Positions 61,693-64,000 of a stretch of DNA of 64,000 nt are shown piece after piece. The translations under genes were made by a program, and so were the position numbers. The DNA comes from Flavilitoribacter sp020436695. GTDB lineage: Bacteria; Bacteroidota; Bacteroidia; Chitinophagales; Saprospiraceae. Each line of letters opens with the position of its first letter. Position 1 is the stretch's first letter. Where the stretch lies: positions 62,001-126,000 of the forward strand of contig JAWKLQ010000011.1 in the NCBI GenBank assembly GCA_041392665.1, written 5' to 3'. Below the pieces are notes generated by a model, which had not been told where the DNA came from, did not search any database, and worked only from the letters and a program-made list of their open reading frames with translations.

Positions 61693-63024
61693 ATGGAAAA
61701 TCAAGAAAAGAAAAGTATGGGACGCCGTAAATTCATGAAAACTTCCGGTCTGGCCGCCGGAGGGATCGTGTTGGCTCCCTCGATGTTGTCGGCTAAGGCT
61801 CATATCGACGGGGATGACACCATCCGCATCGGTCTGATCGGATGCGGTGGCCGGGGTACCGGTGCTGCCATCCAAGCGCTTTCCAGCGGGCAGAATGTTA
61901 AGCTGGTAGCAATGGCGGATGCTTTCCGCGATCGCCTGGAAGATAGCTACGGCCGCATTAAGAACGAACTGGCCGACCGGGAAATGAAAGCCGAAATGCT
62001 GGATGTACCCGCAGAGCATAAATTTGACGGTTTCGACGGCTATAAGAAAGTGATCCCGCTGTGTGATGTACTGGTCATCGCCACCCCTCCGGGTTTCCGG
62101 CCCATTCATTTTGAAGCAGCCGTGGAAGCCAACAAGCATGTATTTATGGAAAAACCGGTGGCAGTAGATGCACCGGGTGTACGCCGGGTACTGGCTGCAG
62201 CCGAAAAAGCCAAGCAGAAGAAACTCAATGTGGTGGTGGGGCTGCAACGTCATTACCAGAAAGTATATACGGAATGGGTAGACCTGCTGCAAAATGGAGT
62301 GATCGGTGATATCACAACCTCCTACGTTTACTGGAATAGCGGTGGTGTATGGGTACGTGATCGCAAGCCCGGCATGACGGAAATGGAATACCAAATGCTC
62401 AACTGGTATTACTTTAACTGGCTGTGTGGTGACCACATCAATGAACAGCACATTCACAATATCGATGTAAGCAACTGGGTGAAGCAGGCCTATCCGGTGA
62501 AAGCTTCCGGTATGGGCGGCCGCCACGTGCGCACGGGTAAGGAGCACGGGGAGATCTTTGATCATCACTTTGTTGAATTCGAATACGCCGATGGTAGCCG
62601 GATGGTCAGCCAGTGTCGTCACTGGAAAGGTAGTTCTTCCAAGGTAACGGAAGAATTCCAGGGTACGAATGGTTCGGCTCCCAAGCCGGGTGTGATCCTG
62701 ACCAATAGCGGCCACACCATTATGGATTACAACGACAAGAAAGATCTCAATCCGTACCAGGTAGAACACAATCTTTTATTTGAAGCGGTTGCCAAAGGAG
62801 AATACAAATTCGCCGATGCGGAGAATGGTGCCAAGAGTACCATGACCGCTATCTTCGGACGGATGGCTACCTATAGCGGACAGGAGATCACCTGGGATGA
62901 AGCCATAAATTCTGATCTGGACCTGTCACCAAAAGTCTATGCCTGGGATGCTACTCCGCCGGTGGTACCGAATGAAGATGGATACTATCCGATGGCAATT
63001 CCCGGTGAGACGCGGGTAATTTGA
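61693..63024 (+). CDS. Tat-exported Gfo/Idh/MocA-family oxidoreductase
   Basis: A 443-residue protein. A twin-arginine signal (GRRKFMKTSGLAAGGIVLAP) shows folded export to the periplasm, usual when a tightly bound NAD cofactor is carried. The Rossmann loop IGLIGCGGRGTG is near residue 47 and EKPVAVDA near 153, the Gfo/Idh/MocA signature with catalytic Lys. WLCGDHINEQHIHNIDV gives conserved His/Asp residues of the C-terminal domain. Related enzymes oxidise or epimerise sugars, and some are GH109-type glycosidases. It probably acts on sugars released by secreted hydrolases. Followed by a tandem repeat and a terminator. Confidence 0.92.
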   Translation: MENQEKKSMGRRKFMKTSGLAAGGIVLAPSMLSAKAHIDGDDTIRIGLIGCGGRGTGAAIQALSSGQNVKLVAMADAFRDRLEDSYGRIKNELADREMKAEMLDVPAEHKFDGFDGYKKVIPLCDVLVIATPPGFRPIHFEAAVEANKHVFMEKPVAVDAPGVRRVLAAAEKAKQKKLNVVVGLQRHYQKVYTEWVDLLQNGVIGDITTSYVYWNSGGVWVRDRKPGMTEMEYQMLNWYYFNWLCGDHINEQHIHNIDVSNWVKQAYPVKASGMGGRHVRTGKEHGEIFDHHFVEFEYADGSRMVSQCRHWKGSSSKVTEEFQGTNGSAPKPGVILTNSGHTIMDYNDKKDLNPYQVEHNLLFEAVAKGEYKFADAENGAKSTMTAIFGRMATYSGQEITWDEAINSDLDLSPKVYAWDATPPVVPNEDGYYPMAIPGETRVI

Positions 63025-63061
63025 TGTGGTGATATGGTGATGTAGTGATGTGGTGATGTGG
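63023..63061. repeat. 8-bp tandem repeat (GATGTGGT), five copies, at the oxidoreductase stop codon
   Basis: GATGTGGT, GATATGGT, GATGTAGT, GATGTGGT and GATGTGG follow one another from 63023. The first copy overlaps the TGA stop codon at 63022-63024. Copy-number change would not alter the protein but could change the spacing to the terminator. Confidence 0.8.
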
Positions 63062-63121
63062 AAAATTTCTTCCATCACAATATATCAGAGTTGTGACGTC
63101 ACCTGATCAATAAATGATGAT

Positions 63122-63163
63122 AGCCCGGTGTAGATCACTTCTGCACCGGGCTGTTGTTTTTTT
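63122..63163 (+). terminator. Rho-independent terminator
   Basis: AGCCCGGTGTAGA pairs with TTCTGCACCGGGCT (one mismatch in the stem), followed by GTTGTTTTTTT. The GC-rich stem and T-run mark the end of the transcript of the Gfo/Idh/MocA gene. Confidence 0.88.
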
Positions 63164-63237
63164 GACGAAGGACCGCACTTTTGGGCCAAATTGGGGATTA
63201 TGTTAATAGACATTTTTTCAATTTTAAATCTAATGCT

Positions 63238-63507
63238 ATGCCCATCATATTAGGTGTCCTCGGCTTACTTTTTCCGCGTGTATTGATCGTTGTCCTCTGG
63301 CTGTTCACCAGTTGGTTTCGCGCGGCTTTCGATAACATCATCTATTTGCTGCTGGGGCTGATCTTTTTGCCGCTTACGACCCTGTGGTACAGTATCGTCA
63401 TCAATTTCTTCGGCGGACAATGGGGCACTGTCCCCATCATCGGTATGGTCATTGCCATCGTTGTTGATCTGGGTGGCTGGCGATCATCCAGGAAATTGAG
63501 GTGGTAA
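63238..63507 (+). CDS. Small membrane protein, function unknown
   Basis: An 89-residue protein with two or three hydrophobic helices (IILGVLGLLFPRVLIVVLWLF, IIYLLLGLIFLPLTTLWYSIVI, PIIGMVIAIVVDLGG) and a basic end (RSSRKLRW). The ATG at 63238 is chosen; upstream residues in the same frame are polar. It lies after the terminator, so it has its own promoter. No family is recognised with confidence. Confidence 0.6.
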   Translation: MPIILGVLGLLFPRVLIVVLWLFTSWFRAAFDNIIYLLLGLIFLPLTTLWYSIVINFFGGQWGTVPIIGMVIAIVVDLGGWRSSRKLRW

Positions 63508-63526
63508 GATCTACCTTGAGATCGCA

Positions 63527-64000
63527 TCATAAGTAGAAGCGAAAACCCAAACCGCCTCCTACGTCTCCATCCGTTCGGTCAATCACCAGAAGTCGGGGGG
63601 TGAGGCGAAGATAGATCTCAAAGCGATCGACGTAATAATTAAGGCCGATGGTGCCACTAACTCCGAGATTCAGTTCATCGTCATCATCAAATAATTTATT
63701 GTTGTGGTGTTCGCGGAATCCCAGGAACAGTCCGGGGCCGTAGAAAAAATTGAAGTTGTTGGAGATTGGCTTCTCCCAGATGCCGTGCACATTCACAAAG
63801 AAAAAATCATTCAGATCCCAGGCCAGGAGAATGTCCGGTGACATGCGACCGGGATTGTAGATTTTCAGGGAAAGCCCGCTGGGCTGTCCCAACTGTATCC
63901 CGAGTCCGAAATTGCCGCCGGAAGGTTGCGCCCAAACCGTTTTTGCATTGAAAAGGAAAAGGGTCAGGGTGAGGATCATCAGGTAGGGAAATCTGTTCAA
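63527..64000 (-). CDS. Predicted outer-membrane protein, possibly 5'-partial
   Basis: A 157-residue exported protein ending in an aromatic-rich strand (GGLGFRFYL). The signal peptide (LMILTLTLFLFNAKTVWA) is complete, but the frame reaches the window edge at a TTG, so the true start may lie just outside; an ATG at 63979 is an alternative. The mature part shows alternating strands (FGLGIQLGQPSGLSLKIY, LNLGVSGTIGLNYYV, RFEIYLRLTPRLLVI) that fit a small outer-membrane barrel. Convergent to the small membrane-protein gene. No specific family is recognised. Confidence 0.65.
   Translation of the reverse strand: MNRFPYLMILTLTLFLFNAKTVWAQPSGGNFGLGIQLGQPSGLSLKIYNPGRMSPDILLAWDLNDFFFVNVHGIWEKPISNNFNFFYGPGLFLGFREHHNNKLFDDDDELNLGVSGTIGLNYYVDRFEIYLRLTPRLLVIDRTDGDVGGGLGFRFYL

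Noticed and set aside
61505..61738. Plus-strand frame of 77 codons before the Gfo/Idh/MocA gene
   Set aside because: It overlaps the start of the Tat signal region in another frame and has a very lysine-rich, low-information tail; probably leader sequence.

Overview
The window looks like a chromosome segment of a Bacteroidota bacterium, probably Saprospiria/Cytophagia-like (inference). The signs are Bacteroidota-type promoters (TAnnTTTG at -7, best seen before the PadR genes), start codons without Shine-Dalgarno sequences, and typical families: DUF3667, Y_Y_Y-type LytS sensors, DUF2961/GH172, CE15 and prefix-domain FtsX permeases. No rRNA, tRNA or CRISPR array was recognised.

Layout. 1-7.9 kb: surface-glycan genes (three GT2 including one partial, two GT4, one GT39-like, one UDP-galactopyranose-mutase-like flavoprotein). 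8.4-38.6 kb: an array of eight large double-FtsX (MacB/SalY-like) permeases and five PadR repressor genes, mostly as PadR-permease pairs, with no ABC ATPase anywhere in the window. The array is interrupted by a hexapeptide acyltransferase-like gene, a GH2 glycosidase, a CE15-like esterase, an alpha/beta-hydrolase fragment and an IS1182-family element that splits one PadR-permease pair. 38.6-47.6 kb: a DUF3667 protein, a lipoprotein/transmembrane protein whose C-terminus resembles effector-associated domain EAD11, an SDR remnant, and a run of small, mostly membrane proteins of unknown function ending in a CPBP protease. 47.6-52.4 kb: a LytS-type sensor, a LytTR regulator and a globin in one operon, then DUF1801. 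52.5-64 kb: a GH172-type secreted hydrolase, an erythromycin-esterase-like lipoprotein, an Rrf2 regulator with a beta-barrel protein, a TPR-CHAT protease, a Tat-exported Gfo/Idh/MocA oxidoreductase and two envelope proteins.

How they work together. The most striking system is the PadR-permease array. Every PadR gene is preceded by a paired repeat or dyad built around its promoter. Three PadRs with the same recognition-helix core (VGALQ) share one operator family (TACTRCA..., two direct copies 44-47 bp apart); the two with other helices (VSTIH, LGAVH) have unrelated operators. This suggests a set of autoregulated, partly cross-regulated envelope sensors or exporters. Seven of the eight permeases carry a short cytoplasmic prefix domain. 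The one without it also lacks a PadR.
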